DNA of 64,000 bases from Marinigracilibium pacificum (GTDB lineage Bacteria > Bacteroidota > Bacteroidia > Cytophagales > Cyclobacteriaceae), in contig NZ_JABBNU010000004.1 of assembly GCF_012926615.1 (NCBI RefSeq), positions 248,001 through 312,000 on the forward strand, written 5' to 3'. Position 1 is the stretch's first letter. The number at the start of each line of letters is the position of its first letter. Shown in pieces: positions 55,019-64,000 of this stretch. A program made the translations under genes and the position numbers. The notes under the pieces were generated by a model. That model saw nothing but the letters and a program-made list of their open reading frames with translations, did not search any database and had not been told where the DNA came from.

Positions 55019-56500
55019 TTAATAAGTACCTTTGGTTTTCCAATTAAAATGCTGATTTCTATCTTTTCTGACAGGAATGGCATTGCCCTCCGATTTATAC
55101 ATCCAGTTTAATAAAGCCGTATTTAAATTTTTCGCAACTTCCTGGTGTTCCTTATTCTTGATAAGATTATTCAATTCTTCGGGATCATTTTCAAGATCAT
55201 ATAATTCATTAAGATCCCATATCCCATGGTAACGGACGTATTTCCATTTTTTTGTCCGGATGGCATGTATTGTTGGAGTTTGAGGAAAAATACGCTCCCA
55301 ATAATATTCATAATACATAGTATCTCTGTGAGTTGTAGCCTGGTCAGTATAAAGAATCTCTTTAAATGACTTTCCATCATAGTATTGAGGTATTTCCTTT
55401 TTAGCTAATGACAATATAGTAGGAGCAATATCTATGTTTAACAACATGTCATCTACTGTTTCTTTTCTGATGCCAGGTCCGGAGATTATTAACGGCACAC
55501 GGATTGATGCTTCATAAGCTGTTCGTTTATCAATGAGTCCATGTTCACCCATCTGATAACCATTATCGCCCATGTAAATAATAATGGTATTGTCTATTAA
55601 GTTGTTTTCATAAAGAAACTTATACACTCTCCCTACACTTTCGTCAACGGATAGTAGCGTTTCAGCATATTGTTTATAAACCTCTTCAAAAGATATTCTG
55701 CCATGATACAACGAATCTACCCCGTGCCAGCTCTTCCTTTGTTCTTTTACCCATCGCGGAACTAATTCATAATTATACCCTGCATGCAGATATTTTTGAT
55801 CGCCACTAAAACTTTTCGGGTAAACGACCTGTGCATCCCCATATTTATTTTCATGTCTTTTGGCTGGTTCAAACGGACTATGAACTCCCCAATGCGACAA
55901 GTATAAAAAGAAGGGATTTTCATTTCCCTTTTGTTCTTGTAAAAATTCTAATGAAAGGTCAGTCAGAATATCAGTTAAATAGCTGGAATCTGAATATTGA
56001 ACTCTTTCTCCATCGATGTTAAGTAAAGGACTGTAATATTTTCCTTGTCCCTTAAAACTCACCCACTTGTCAAAGCCCTTTTTTGGTGAATCATCGTGTC
56101 CTCCCATATGCCATTTTCCCAAGAAAGCAGTGTTATATCCTACTTCTTGCAATAATTCAGGAAAAAACCTTAGCGTATCACTTAATGGAGACTTATTATC
56201 AATGATACCATGATTATGCATATATAATCCAGTCAATATTGACGCCCTGCTGGGTGAACAAAGGGAAGTAGTTACCATTGCATTTTTGGATACGACCCCA
56301 TTTTCAGCAAGAAAATCAATATTAGGTGTTTCTAATTCAGGGATTTTATCAAGAAAACCTAAATAATCATATCGATGATCATCCGCTAAAATAAAAACGA
56401 TATTTGGTCTTTCAGAAGATTTATTTTTTTGATCTTCAGGCGGTGAATTTTCAAATACCGAAAGAAATACGAAAATTAATATTGGCACGAAGTATTTCAT
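55019..56500 (-). CDS. Sulfatase, CSPSR type (S1_11-like)
   Basis: The 493-residue protein has an N-terminal signal segment (PILIFVFLSVF) and no clear lipobox. The sulfatase signature CSPSRASILTG has the formylglycine-precursor Cys at position 81; metal ligands include Asp40/Asp41 (LADDHRYDYLG) and YMGDNGYQMGEHG. The DDHRYD form is typical of the S1_11 (GlcNAc-6-sulfatase-like) and related groups. Its start overlaps the 61-residue membrane protein by four bases. It probably removes sulfate in the periplasm before the GH-A enzyme acts. Confidence 0.92.
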   Translation of the reverse strand: MKYFVPILIFVFLSVFENSPPEDQKNKSSERPNIVFILADDHRYDYLGFLDKIPELETPNIDFLAENGVVSKNAMVTTSLCSPSRASILTGLYMHNHGIIDNKSPLSDTLRFFPELLQEVGYNTAFLGKWHMGGHDDSPKKGFDKWVSFKGQGKYYSPLLNIDGERVQYSDSSYLTDILTDLSLEFLQEQKGNENPFFLYLSHWGVHSPFEPAKRHENKYGDAQVVYPKSFSGDQKYLHAGYNYELVPRWVKEQRKSWHGVDSLYHGRISFEEVYKQYAETLLSVDESVGRVYKFLYENNLIDNTIIIYMGDNGYQMGEHGLIDKRTAYEASIRVPLIISGPGIRKETVDDMLLNIDIAPTILSLAKKEIPQYYDGKSFKEILYTDQATTHRDTMYYEYYWERIFPQTPTIHAIRTKKWKYVRYHGIWDLNELYDLENDPEELNNLIKNKEHQEVAKNLNTALLNWMYKSEGNAIPVRKDRNQHFNWKTKGTY

Positions 56501-56682
56501 TTCAACTTTCGATTAATCCAAAAAGGAGCGGTAAATAACCAGATCAGGGTTCCTGCTAATATTAAATTTTTATATTGCTGCATATCCATTATATCATAAA
56601 ACACACAAAATGCAGGTATCAGAGTTAACATTAATCCCAAATAGGATAATGCCTTCAAAGAAATATATAGATGCTTGTTCAT
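56497..56682 (-). CDS. Small two-helix membrane protein between permease and sulfatase
   Basis: The 61-residue protein has two hydrophobic helices (about 10-30 and 38-54) and a basic C terminus (WINRKLK). It overlaps the permease stop and the sulfatase start by four bases each (ATGA at both), so it is certainly co-translated. Small membrane proteins next to transporters can be accessory subunits, but no family was recognised. Confidence 0.65.
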   Translation of the reverse strand: MNKHLYISLKALSYLGLMLTLIPAFCVFYDIMDMQQYKNLILAGTLIWLFTAPFWINRKLK

Positions 56683-58094
56683 TGGTTATCGGGCTTAAAA
56701 GATTTAACAATAGACACTTCCTGCAGCTTAGCTAACAATGGATATGTTATGGCAGCGATAATCCAACCAGGAATAGCCATGAAAAAGTAAAAATCAGCAT
56801 CAAAATACTTGTAGAGCAAATACGATGCGAGAACGGCAATAATCCAGGTAAATAACACTGCCCAGTTAAACCGAATATTTGTTTTTGATGCAATGTTCCT
56901 CGTCAGGCCTAATTTAGGGAATAGGTAAACATCGACTAAAACAACTGCTCCAACCGGTGAGGCAAGCAATGCATAAAAACCTAAAAATTGGTCAAGTTTA
57001 CTAACAATTGCCGGAGAGCAAGCCAGTAGAGTAGCAGTAACACCAACGATAAGTGTAACTTTCCACCGTTTCACCCTCGGCATAAGGCCCTGTATGGCTA
57101 ATCCGGCACGGTAAATCGTCGGGTTTGCGGTAGTCCACCCGGCGGTAACAACACAAATAGCTCCTGCTATTCCAGCACCCATAAAAGCAATTTCACCTGG
57201 TGAAGGATTTGAATTTCCGGCTTGCAAAGCCACTGCACATAAAATTCCTGAAGCTAACCACGCCATGAAATGACCGATAAACATTCCAAATGCACTAGCC
57301 AATCCGTAATTAGCTTTCTTAGCATAGCGGTAAATAGACATATCCGATAAACCAATATGCATAGCGCTATTACATAACCAGGCAAAGATCATTATGTGCC
57401 AGAATGTATATTTTGTTTGGCCATCAACAGGAACTCCTGTCCAGATCTTCTGCTTTGCGACTGTGCTAAAATCTGCCCAAGAGGTTACACCCAGTTCGGG
57501 TAACATGGCAATACCAGCTGCAAGAAATATGAGCGGCATCCAGGGGGCAAAAATGTTTGCAAACTTACTTACCCTGTCAAATCCAAAAGTTGCAACAATG
57601 GCGATTACCATCCCAATGACAATAATGATTAGCACCCAGGATGTACTGGAGGGATAAAGATCGGTCAGACCAGGGCCATTGATATCAAAAAGAAGCCCTA
57701 CTGCCGAAGCAGATACACCAATCATCGCAGAAGCGGTAACGCAAAAAAGCAAACCATTAATTATATTGTATATACTTACCAACCCTACTCCACTTATTTT
57801 TTCGAGTTGATAAAAAATTGTCAATCGTGTTTTTACAGCAATGGGAGCACAAACGAAAGTCCAGCTTAATGTAGCCAGCAGATTACCAATTAGTAATCCC
57901 CACATCACATCATAGAATGCTGCACCATGAAGAACGAATAGTGGGCCGATTACAAACTCTGTGCCTGCAATGTGTTCACCCGCAACCATTCCTACAAAAC
58001 TTCTAAATCCTTTTACCTTCGATTCGGGAACTTTCTCCCGTTCAAATTCATCAACTGAATTGAGCTTTTGGTTAATCTTGTTTTTCTGGGTCAT
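56679..58094 (-). CDS. NCS1-type permease (cytosine/purine transporter family)
   Basis: The start at 58094 (MTQKNKINQKL) is preferred; a longer frame has an extra hydrophilic stretch. There are about 12 transmembrane helices. The NCS1 family is shown by VGMVAGEHIAGTEFVIGPL, SWTFVCAPIAVKTRLTIFYQ, IIMFAWLCNSAMHIGLSDMSIY-type and WTTANPTIYRAG segments. NCS1 members import nucleobases, hydantoins or vitamins with H+ or Na+. Finding one at the head of a sulfatase/glycosidase operon is unusual; it may carry a product of glycan breakdown or a modified sugar-like compound. It is divergent from an AraC regulator gene. Confidence 0.83.
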   Translation of the reverse strand: MTQKNKINQKLNSVDEFEREKVPESKVKGFRSFVGMVAGEHIAGTEFVIGPLFVLHGAAFYDVMWGLLIGNLLATLSWTFVCAPIAVKTRLTIFYQLEKISGVGLVSIYNIINGLLFCVTASAMIGVSASAVGLLFDINGPGLTDLYPSSTSWVLIIIVIGMVIAIVATFGFDRVSKFANIFAPWMPLIFLAAGIAMLPELGVTSWADFSTVAKQKIWTGVPVDGQTKYTFWHIMIFAWLCNSAMHIGLSDMSIYRYAKKANYGLASAFGMFIGHFMAWLASGILCAVALQAGNSNPSPGEIAFMGAGIAGAICVVTAGWTTANPTIYRAGLAIQGLMPRVKRWKVTLIVGVTATLLACSPAIVSKLDQFLGFYALLASPVGAVVLVDVYLFPKLGLTRNIASKTNIRFNWAVLFTWIIAVLASYLLYKYFDADFYFFMAIPGWIIAAITYPLLAKLQEVSIVKSFKPDNQ

Positions 58095-58200
58095 GTTAAA
58101 AAATTTTTCAAAACCAATCTGCAAAATTTGACAATTGAAACACTTCGGTTTCATAAAAAAAGAGAATTTTGGTCTTTGAAAATTAAATTTCAAAGGTCAT

Positions 58201-58218
58201 TTATCATTTCTTTGATAA
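58201..58218. promoter_or_regulatory. Candidate operator in the permease/AraC divergent region
   Basis: TTATCA and TGATAA form six-base inverted arms around TTTCTT. It lies between the permease and the divergent AraC-type regulator gene. Support is positional only. Confidence 0.3.
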
Positions 58219-58291
58219 TTCAGATGGGTTAGGTATTATTGAGAAAATTTTTGATTCTTAATTTTAAAGAACCGGAGCAGCAGAGACGAAT

Positions 58292-59389
58292 ATGAAAGAA
58301 GCAATTTTTACCTGGGCGTTTATTCAAAGTTTTTTGGTTGGGGCAATAATATTTTTTGTAAAACGTGCCAAAATCAATACCTATCTTTCTTTATTATTTA
58401 TTTCAATCGGGTTCAAAATTCTCACTCAATATTTAATGCGGTTTACCCCGCTTCGAGAAACTTTTCCTGAAATCATTTTCCTGCCAGATGTCTTTGATTT
58501 GATCGAACCGGTACTTCTGTTCTTCTATTTTAAAAGTATATGTGGAAAAAATATTGATAGATCGCAATACCTGTTTTTTCTCCCGGCTATTATCGTTCTT
58601 ATTTCAGGGACTATCTATGTTTTATCGGGGAATTTCAATTCCATGTTTTCATATATTCACTCGTCATTACACCTGACCAATCTAACTACAATCCTAATTT
58701 GGAAAATAGGATTCTTTTATAAGATATTTTATGAATTCAAAAACATCAAAAGTGAAGTTTTAAAGCAGAAACAACAAAACCTGCTTAGCTGGCCTAAGAT
58801 TTTGACTATTTTTATGGGATTTACCGTTTTTGTCGCACTTATTCTATGGATTTATCACATTTTGATTGTACCTAATTTCAATGTAGAGACAAAAGAATAC
58901 ATAAGAATCAGTTTCGAAATGATTTTTATATTATTTAATTGTTCGATAATCTTAATTACAGGTTATTTCTTCCTCAGAAACCCAAAAATATTTTCAGGAA
59001 TACCACTAATTAAAACTGTCGATGAAAAGGATTTTCCAGAGGGTAAATATTATGTGGAAAAACTGGATAAGCTGTTAGCTGAGACAAATATCCATTTAGA
59101 AACAGATTTGAATGAGAAAAAATTAGCTGAAAAGTTAGAAATTCAACCTTATTTATTATCTCGTCTACTAAATGATTACCTTGGTAAATCATTTAGTGAG
59201 TTCATTAATGAAAAAAGAGTCATCCATGCAAAGGGGTTGTTACAAAATGAATCCTCCAAAAAATTAACTATTTTCTCTATTGGTGTTGACAGTGGATTTA
59301 ATTCAGAATCAGTTTTTTATGTAAATTTTAAAAAACATACCGGATTTACCCCTGCTCAATATCGAAAGCATTATAATAAAAAGGATTAA
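58292..59389 (+). CDS. Membrane-anchored AraC-family transcription regulator
   Basis: The 365-residue protein has seven to eight hydrophobic helices in the first 235 residues and a C-terminal AraC/XylS DNA-binding domain with LAEKLEIQPYLLSRLLNDYL and IGVDSGFNSESVFYVNFKKH ending TGFTPAQYRKHYNKKD. The same architecture is seen in the regulator at 25599-26744. It is divergent from the permease-sulfatase operon and convergent with GH38 (one base between stop codons), so it is the likely local regulator of the sulfated-glycan genes. Confidence 0.87.
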   Translation: MKEAIFTWAFIQSFLVGAIIFFVKRAKINTYLSLLFISIGFKILTQYLMRFTPLRETFPEIIFLPDVFDLIEPVLLFFYFKSICGKNIDRSQYLFFLPAIIVLISGTIYVLSGNFNSMFSYIHSSLHLTNLTTILIWKIGFFYKIFYEFKNIKSEVLKQKQQNLLSWPKILTIFMGFTVFVALILWIYHILIVPNFNVETKEYIRISFEMIFILFNCSIILITGYFFLRNPKIFSGIPLIKTVDEKDFPEGKYYVEKLDKLLAETNIHLETDLNEKKLAEKLEIQPYLLSRLLNDYLGKSFSEFINEKRVIHAKGLLQNESSKKLTIFSIGVDSGFNSESVFYVNFKKHTGFTPAQYRKHYNKKD

Positions 59390-59390
59390 T

Positions 59391-62300
59391 CTAGTAAGTC
59401 AATCGGATTGTCTTTATTTCAAAGGGATTAAAATTTAGTTCAATCTCACTATTAGTAATATTTATTTTTTGATTCTCTGATTCATTTATTTTATTGAGTG
59501 ATGCCGAAGTAAAACGCCTGTTCAATTTTAATTTAACCGTGGCTTTCTCCTTGTTCTTTTCTGACATTCTAACGATTATACCCTCTCCATCTTCGGCCAT
59601 TTTAATTGACTCAATAATAATATCATCAGACTCTGAAAGGATTAAATATGGATCGATATCATCATTGCTGTTTTCTGGTATTAACCTTGCCCGTGTGATA
59701 GAATTGAGTGCTCTGGCTTTATTAATAATCTTTGATTTTACAAAATCAGCGGAATGAGGCATAAAGCTATAAGTAAAATTTTCTCCTCCTATATCCCCGG
59801 AGGCTTTTTGATTCCATTCTACATCTGCTAATTCCTGGTAGTTATGTTTTCTCAATCCATAAGCAAGATTTAGAAAAACACCTCCCCCTTTTATATCATA
59901 TGCATATCTTCCATTATCGAGTAAGCTATACCCATAATTTTCACCTGAAATATTCACCCATTGATAGGCTGCGAATGGAATAAAAAGTGAATCATTCGGA
60001 TTACTTATAGCTGTGGATAAAGAGTCAAAACCAAACTGGAGTCCATATGTTCCCATTTTATTTATATTGTTTATCGGAAAATCAACTCCTAATCGGTATT
60101 CTTCTTTCCAATCAACATAAGAATCGAATTTTATTTCTCTACTTCCTTTTTCTAAAATAATCTTTTGAACAATCCTGGAATCACCTATGCTTTTTTCAAA
60201 TGTGAGCCCCCCGGTTAAATCGTTTTGAAAGGCATTAATAAACTTACTATCCAAAGTGATCAATTCTCTCTTATCATTTTTATAATCAACTTTATAGAAA
60301 ACATTAAATTTCCTGCCGGAAGAAACAAGCTCTTTTTTTAATTCTTTATCAAATAAACTTATTATTTCTCCTTGATCATTTATTTTAAGAATTAAAAACT
60401 GGTTTTCTATTTCATTAGCAGATACATTTACACCTGTCTGAATTGATGAGGTATTATCACTCAAGTAATACTTTATAAAAGTAAAAGGTTTTAGATCATT
60501 AGCTTTTAAAAGCAGGTTACCCTCATCTGAATAAGTGAATTCAATTTCCTTATCCCCTTCATCAACTAAGCTTTTACCTTTAAGATCAATATTTCCTAAA
60601 TCAATTACACCATTGAAATTTACCCCACTTGAATTAAAAAGCAACAGTCCATCACTTTTCATAGTTAACTTCTCAGCAATAAAATTCATTGCATCGGTTG
60701 AAATGATATCCACACTCAGGCTGATTGAATCCAGATCTTGCTTCGCTTTCATTAACACTTCCGGAACACCTTGACCAGTAATTATATCATGAAAATGCTG
60801 GATTAATAACTTTTTCCAAAGCGCCCTCAATTCTTCAGCAGGGTATTCAAATCCGTGTAAACTAGCAAAAGAGCACAGTGCTTCACATTCTTTAAGTTGA
60901 GATTCTACCATTCTGTTAGCCACCTTTAAGCCACTAGCCATCATAAATGTTTTTTGAATCCACTTTTCAGGCATAATCTTATGACTAAACCCGGGATAAT
61001 TATCACTTACACTTTTCTGACTATTCACATAATCTACCAAATTAGTCCATTCCAGCTTCGGGATTCCTGGTAAGGATGCCCCATAATGCATTAACTCAAG
61101 ATGATCTTCAGTAGCACCTCCCCCGCCATCACCCCAGCCAATAAGCATCAATTGATTGTCGGTAATATCTTTATTTTTAAATTGTTGCCAGGTACCAAAA
61201 CTTCTTCGAGGCCCCGGGTCTGGTGCATTGTAAGTAGTTCTCAGGTATCCTTTTTTCCCTGCACCTCTGTGCATTTCATAAATGTATGGATATTCCCAGG
61301 CTGGCGTACTTAATCCAAAAACCAAAATTGAAGAACCATCAACACCTTTCCAATCGTAGATCGTCCGGTCAATTTCTGGTGTGTTGACACGCATGGCGAT
61401 CAAATGATCTAATCCAAATTGTTTGACTATTTGCGGAAAAAATGCAGGGTAACCAAAAGTATCAGGAAGGAACAATGCATTTTCAGTAACACCTAATTCA
61501 TTTTCATAAAAAGCTAATCCATACAAAAATTGACGAATAACACTTTCTCCACCCGGTAGATTCAAATCCCCTTCCAAATAGGTAGCACCATTAGCGATCC
61601 ATTGTCCTGATTTAATTTTTTCCAGCACACGGTCGTACAACTTAGGGTAAAGCTTTTTTAAACGTTCATAATGATAGGGTGATGTAAATACATACCTAAG
61701 TTGAGGATAACGATCCATCAAATACAAATTATTTAAGACGAGTCGCTGAATTTTTTCATCAGTCTGGGTCAATGTCCACCTCCAAGCACTATCCAAATGT
61801 CCGTGGATAAGCACAGACAATACCGGATTATTTTTTGCTACCTTTTCAATTTCAAGGAAGTCTTTTCTCAAATTATCCAGGGTGATCTCTGCCTGACTTT
61901 GAAAACTCGTCGCGGAAGATAAATTCAGGTCGAGGGTATTCATGACCTTTTTTACTGCTGAACTTATAGGTTGATAACCACTCGAATCTTCTGGTAAGAT
62001 TGATAAGGCTTCGATTAGCACTCTAACCCGCCAATAGAGTTCATCAATTATCGGATTTCTCTCGACGACACTAATTTCTCGATATCCACGGGGTTTATCA
62101 AATACACCAAAGCTCTTAAGACAGACTAATTTTGGTTCACTATCCTTTTTGATCTGGTCAAAAGACCAATAGAAATGTTGTCTGAGAAGTGCTGCTTTTG
62201 GCTGGTTGTCAATAAAAATAGTGGTTTCAGGCCACCCCACCAATGACATATCAAGTGGTTTTATACACAAAAATTTCTCCCTTTCTGATGTCAAATTGAT

Positions 62301-62708
62301 GGCAGGCAGATTAAACCAAATGGTACTTTCAGTATGTCTTTTTCCAAATTTATGACTTGAAGGAACTTTTATAACATCTTTGGATTTTGGAATTTTTTCA
62401 GGGAAATCATCTTCCCAGCTATCAGAAAAATAAATACTATCAGCTTTCCAGATCACCTCATGCCTGATTTGACTCAAACGAAATAAATACATGATTTCAT
62501 GAGGCTCGAAAAACATGTAGGGCATCACATGCCCATCAAGAGCCAGGTGTCCACCTTCTAAGGCTAAATGATCGCCTTCTGCTGCTTTTTTTATATATTC
62601 TATTGTTTGAGGATCTGTAAATTCCATTCCATCCTGAGCAGAACATAGGATAGTAATAGAAAAACACCCAACAAATACAAATAACCTCAAGTAATTAATG
62701 GCAATCAT
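59391..62708 (-). CDS. GH38 alpha-mannosidase, secreted
   Basis: The start at 62708 (MIAINYLRLF) is preferred because the ATG-like start at 62738 lies in the terminator stem. The signal peptide ends near ILCSAQ. Numbered from 62738, the GH38 signatures are HGHLDSAWRW (His312, His314, Asp316: zinc site) and LPDTFGYPAFFPQ (Asp426, nucleophile). The C-terminal part is the beta-sandwich domain of the family. It is a retaining, zinc-dependent alpha-mannosidase active in the periplasm. The length (1105) is within the family's range. It lies downstream of a SusD gene with a terminator stem between them, so expression may depend on read-through. Confidence 0.93.
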   Translation of the reverse strand: MIAINYLRLFVFVGCFSITILCSAQDGMEFTDPQTIEYIKKAAEGDHLALEGGHLALDGHVMPYMFFEPHEIMYLFRLSQIRHEVIWKADSIYFSDSWEDDFPEKIPKSKDVIKVPSSHKFGKRHTESTIWFNLPAINLTSEREKFLCIKPLDMSLVGWPETTIFIDNQPKAALLRQHFYWSFDQIKKDSEPKLVCLKSFGVFDKPRGYREISVVERNPIIDELYWRVRVLIEALSILPEDSSGYQPISSAVKKVMNTLDLNLSSATSFQSQAEITLDNLRKDFLEIEKVAKNNPVLSVLIHGHLDSAWRWTLTQTDEKIQRLVLNNLYLMDRYPQLRYVFTSPYHYERLKKLYPKLYDRVLEKIKSGQWIANGATYLEGDLNLPGGESVIRQFLYGLAFYENELGVTENALFLPDTFGYPAFFPQIVKQFGLDHLIAMRVNTPEIDRTIYDWKGVDGSSILVFGLSTPAWEYPYIYEMHRGAGKKGYLRTTYNAPDPGPRRSFGTWQQFKNKDITDNQLMLIGWGDGGGGATEDHLELMHYGASLPGIPKLEWTNLVDYVNSQKSVSDNYPGFSHKIMPEKWIQKTFMMASGLKVANRMVESQLKECEALCSFASLHGFEYPAEELRALWKKLLIQHFHDIITGQGVPEVLMKAKQDLDSISLSVDIISTDAMNFIAEKLTMKSDGLLLFNSSGVNFNGVIDLGNIDLKGKSLVDEGDKEIEFTYSDEGNLLLKANDLKPFTFIKYYLSDNTSSIQTGVNVSANEIENQFLILKINDQGEIISLFDKELKKELVSSGRKFNVFYKVDYKNDKRELITLDSKFINAFQNDLTGGLTFEKSIGDSRIVQKIILEKGSREIKFDSYVDWKEEYRLGVDFPINNINKMGTYGLQFGFDSLSTAISNPNDSLFIPFAAYQWVNISGENYGYSLLDNGRYAYDIKGGGVFLNLAYGLRKHNYQELADVEWNQKASGDIGGENFTYSFMPHSADFVKSKIINKARALNSITRARLIPENSNDDIDPYLILSESDDIIIESIKMAEDGEGIIVRMSEKNKEKATVKLKLNRRFTSASLNKINESENQKINITNSEIELNFNPFEIKTIRLTY

Positions 62709-62731
62709 TCTCAATAGCTTAAAATAAATAA

Positions 62732-62759
62732 AGCCCATTCAAAACGAATTGAATGGGCT
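62732..62759 (-). terminator. Stem-loop terminator between SusD and GH38
   Basis: On the minus strand AGCCCATTCAA pairs with TTGAATGGGCT around TTCGTT, followed by TTATTTATTTT. It stands 17 bases after the SusD stop and 24 bases before the GH38 start. Strong stem, so it should lower downstream expression relative to SusD. Confidence 0.8.
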
Positions 62760-62776
62760 CATAACCTATATAAACA

Positions 62777-64000
62777 TTAATAATTTGGATTCTGGACTAA
62801 ATTCGGATTTCTCAAAATTTCTTCCTGAGGAATCGGTAAAAGTTCATTTTTACCTGCAACAAATCCTGGCATTTGAGTTGGTGAAGCGATATCAGGAGTA
62901 TTCGCTCTGCGACCCCATCTTACAAGGTCGAAAAATCGTTGAAACTCAAAAGTTAATTCCAAACGTCTTTCAATTACGATTTGTTCAAAGAATTCTTCTT
63001 TCGATAGTCCTGCAGGAATATCAGATACTTGAGCCCTGGTTCTAACTTCATTGATTGCATCATATGCTTCAGCTGTCGGACCATTTACTTCATTTTCTGC
63101 TTCCGCGAAAAGTAACAATACTTCGGCATATCGCATTACTCTGAAATTCATTGGATCCTGAACAAAACCTACTCTTCCACCTGTATTATGCTTTCGACAT
63201 CCTAAAAACACACCAGGTCTTTCTCCAGCCCGATCTCTCCATTGACCAGCTGCAACTGGATCAGCAGCAATCGGATCCCAATTACCCCAGGTATCTCCTG
63301 GTTTCGCAATTGTAAGAGGTCGTCTAACTGCTTCTTCTTCAGGAAACTGACTAAAAAAGTCATCTACCGCAACAGAAGGAACCGCATTGGCAAAACCTTG
63401 TCTTCCAGGGTTTACCGCTATAGACATCCAATTAGAAATTACACCACGAGGATCATCTTTATCAATAAACCCAGCACCGGAGCCTTGCTCAAACTGAACT
63501 TCAAAAATAGATTCTGCATTGTTTTCATTATCGACAAGAAAGTTCTGTTCAAAATCTGGTATCAGAGAATAAGTACCAAACTCGCCATTAATAACTCTTG
63601 CCAGAACATCTTTAGCTTCACTATATTCATTTTGATACAAATGTACTTTACCTAAAAATGCCTGAGCAGCACCTGCAGTAGCTTTCCCAGTATTATCACC
63701 ATCCCAGGAATTAGGCAACATAGTTGTAGCCATTTCGAAATCACTCTCTATCAGGTCATAAACTTCTTCGACAGTGTTCCTTGCAGGCTGAAATTGATCA
63801 CCATTTAAATCACCGTCAAACGGCTCAGTATAAATTGGCACTCCGCCGTATAATCTTACCAGGTTAAAGTAATACAACCCTCTTAAAAAATAAGCTTGGC
63901 CTAGTATATAATTCTTTTGTTCTTCAGAATCAAATAATCCCACTTCGATATCCGGAACACGCTGTAAAACGGTATTTGTACGGCCAATTCCAATATAACA
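62777..64000 (-). CDS. SusD/RagB family lipoprotein, C-terminal part (5' end outside window)
   Basis: The frame is open to the right edge: upstream of the nominal GTG at 63943 it reads IGRTNTVLQRVPDIE, a conserved SusD segment, so the gene continues beyond the window. Visible marks are QAYFLRGLYYFNLVRLYGGVPIYTEP, the TPR-like helical part, FRVMRYAEVLLLFAEAENEV and the C-terminal IVIERRLELTFEFQRFFDLVRWG. It binds an oligosaccharide at the cell surface for a SusC partner expected just upstream (outside the window). Its neighbour, GH38, indicates a mannose-containing ligand. Confidence 0.93.
   Translation of the reverse strand, partial: CYIGIGRTNTVLQRVPDIEVGLFDSEEQKNYILGQAYFLRGLYYFNLVRLYGGVPIYTEPFDGDLNGDQFQPARNTVEEVYDLIESDFEMATTMLPNSWDGDNTGKATAGAAQAFLGKVHLYQNEYSEAKDVLARVINGEFGTYSLIPDFEQNFLVDNENNAESIFEVQFEQGSGAGFIDKDDPRGVISNWMSIAVNPGRQGFANAVPSVAVDDFFSQFPEEEAVRRPLTIAKPGDTWGNWDPIAADPVAAGQWRDRAGERPGVFLGCRKHNTGGRVGFVQDPMNFRVMRYAEVLLLFAEAENEVNGPTAEAYDAINEVRTRAQVSDIPAGLSKEEFFEQIVIERRLELTFEFQRFFDLVRWGRRANTPDIASPTQMPGFVAGKNELLPIPQEEILRNPNLVQNPNY

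Overview
The window reads as a low-GC chromosome of a Bacteroidota bacterium, probably a Cytophagales/Flammeovirgaceae-type free-living heterotroph. Evidence: two SusC/SusD-type systems (one cut by the right edge), many lipoproteins with short lipoboxes, a C-terminal type IX secretion (T9SS) sorting domain on a 2495-residue protease, membrane-anchored AraC regulators, PCMD and Fib_succ_major domains, and an RHS/YD-repeat locus. The organism is inferred from gene content only. No rRNA, CRISPR array or complete tRNA gene was seen.

Layout. (1) 1-8.6 kb, plus strand: an exported amidohydrolase cluster (a partial imidazolonepropionase-like enzyme, two tandem D-aminoacylase-like paralogues, a beta-lactamase-fold serine hydrolase lipoprotein) followed by three outer-membrane proteins, one of them DcaP-like. 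It looks like a scavenging pathway for N-acyl amino acids or related amides. (2) 8.8-29.2 kb, minus strand: a lipoprotein with L-domain-like repeats, SusC, SusD, a Fib_succ_major lipoprotein and a giant T9SS subtilase in one direction, preceded by a membrane AraC regulator, a PCMD lipoprotein and a small beta-barrel. (3) 29.4-41.6 kb: an accessory region with two sister orphan histidine kinases, a RAYT (Y1 transposase) bounded by inverted REP sequences, a decayed RHS gene whose metallopeptidase-like tip and adjacent lipoprotein (possible immunity protein) are still intact, an M49-like peptidase, a divergent kinase/TetR pair bracketed by ~240-bp direct repeats, a BLUF blue-light sensor, and the 3' end of a tRNA followed by a terminator. 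(4) 42.2-51.6 kb, plus strand: an L-rhamnose catabolic operon (isomerase, kinase, aldolase/dehydrogenase fusion, FMN-dependent hydroxy-acid dehydrogenase) followed by a GH92 alpha-mannosidase and an unknown lipoprotein. (5) 51.7-64 kb, mostly minus strand: a tightly overlapping operon of NCS1-type permease, 61-residue membrane protein, sulfatase, clan GH-A glycosidase and sulfatase, divergent from a membrane AraC regulator; then a GH38 alpha-mannosidase behind a SusD gene that runs off the window.

Regions 4 and 5 together suggest use of a sulfated glycan containing mannose and rhamnose: sulfatases, GH92, GH38 and the GH-A enzyme would trim it outside the cytoplasm, and the rhamnose operon would turn released rhamnose into glycolytic intermediates and lactate. 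The substrate is inference. The most unusual structure is in region 3: two unrelated families of small palindromic repeats, one sharing its sequence with the ends of the RAYT element and the other inserted three times inside the RHS gene with stems that stay paired although their sequence changes.
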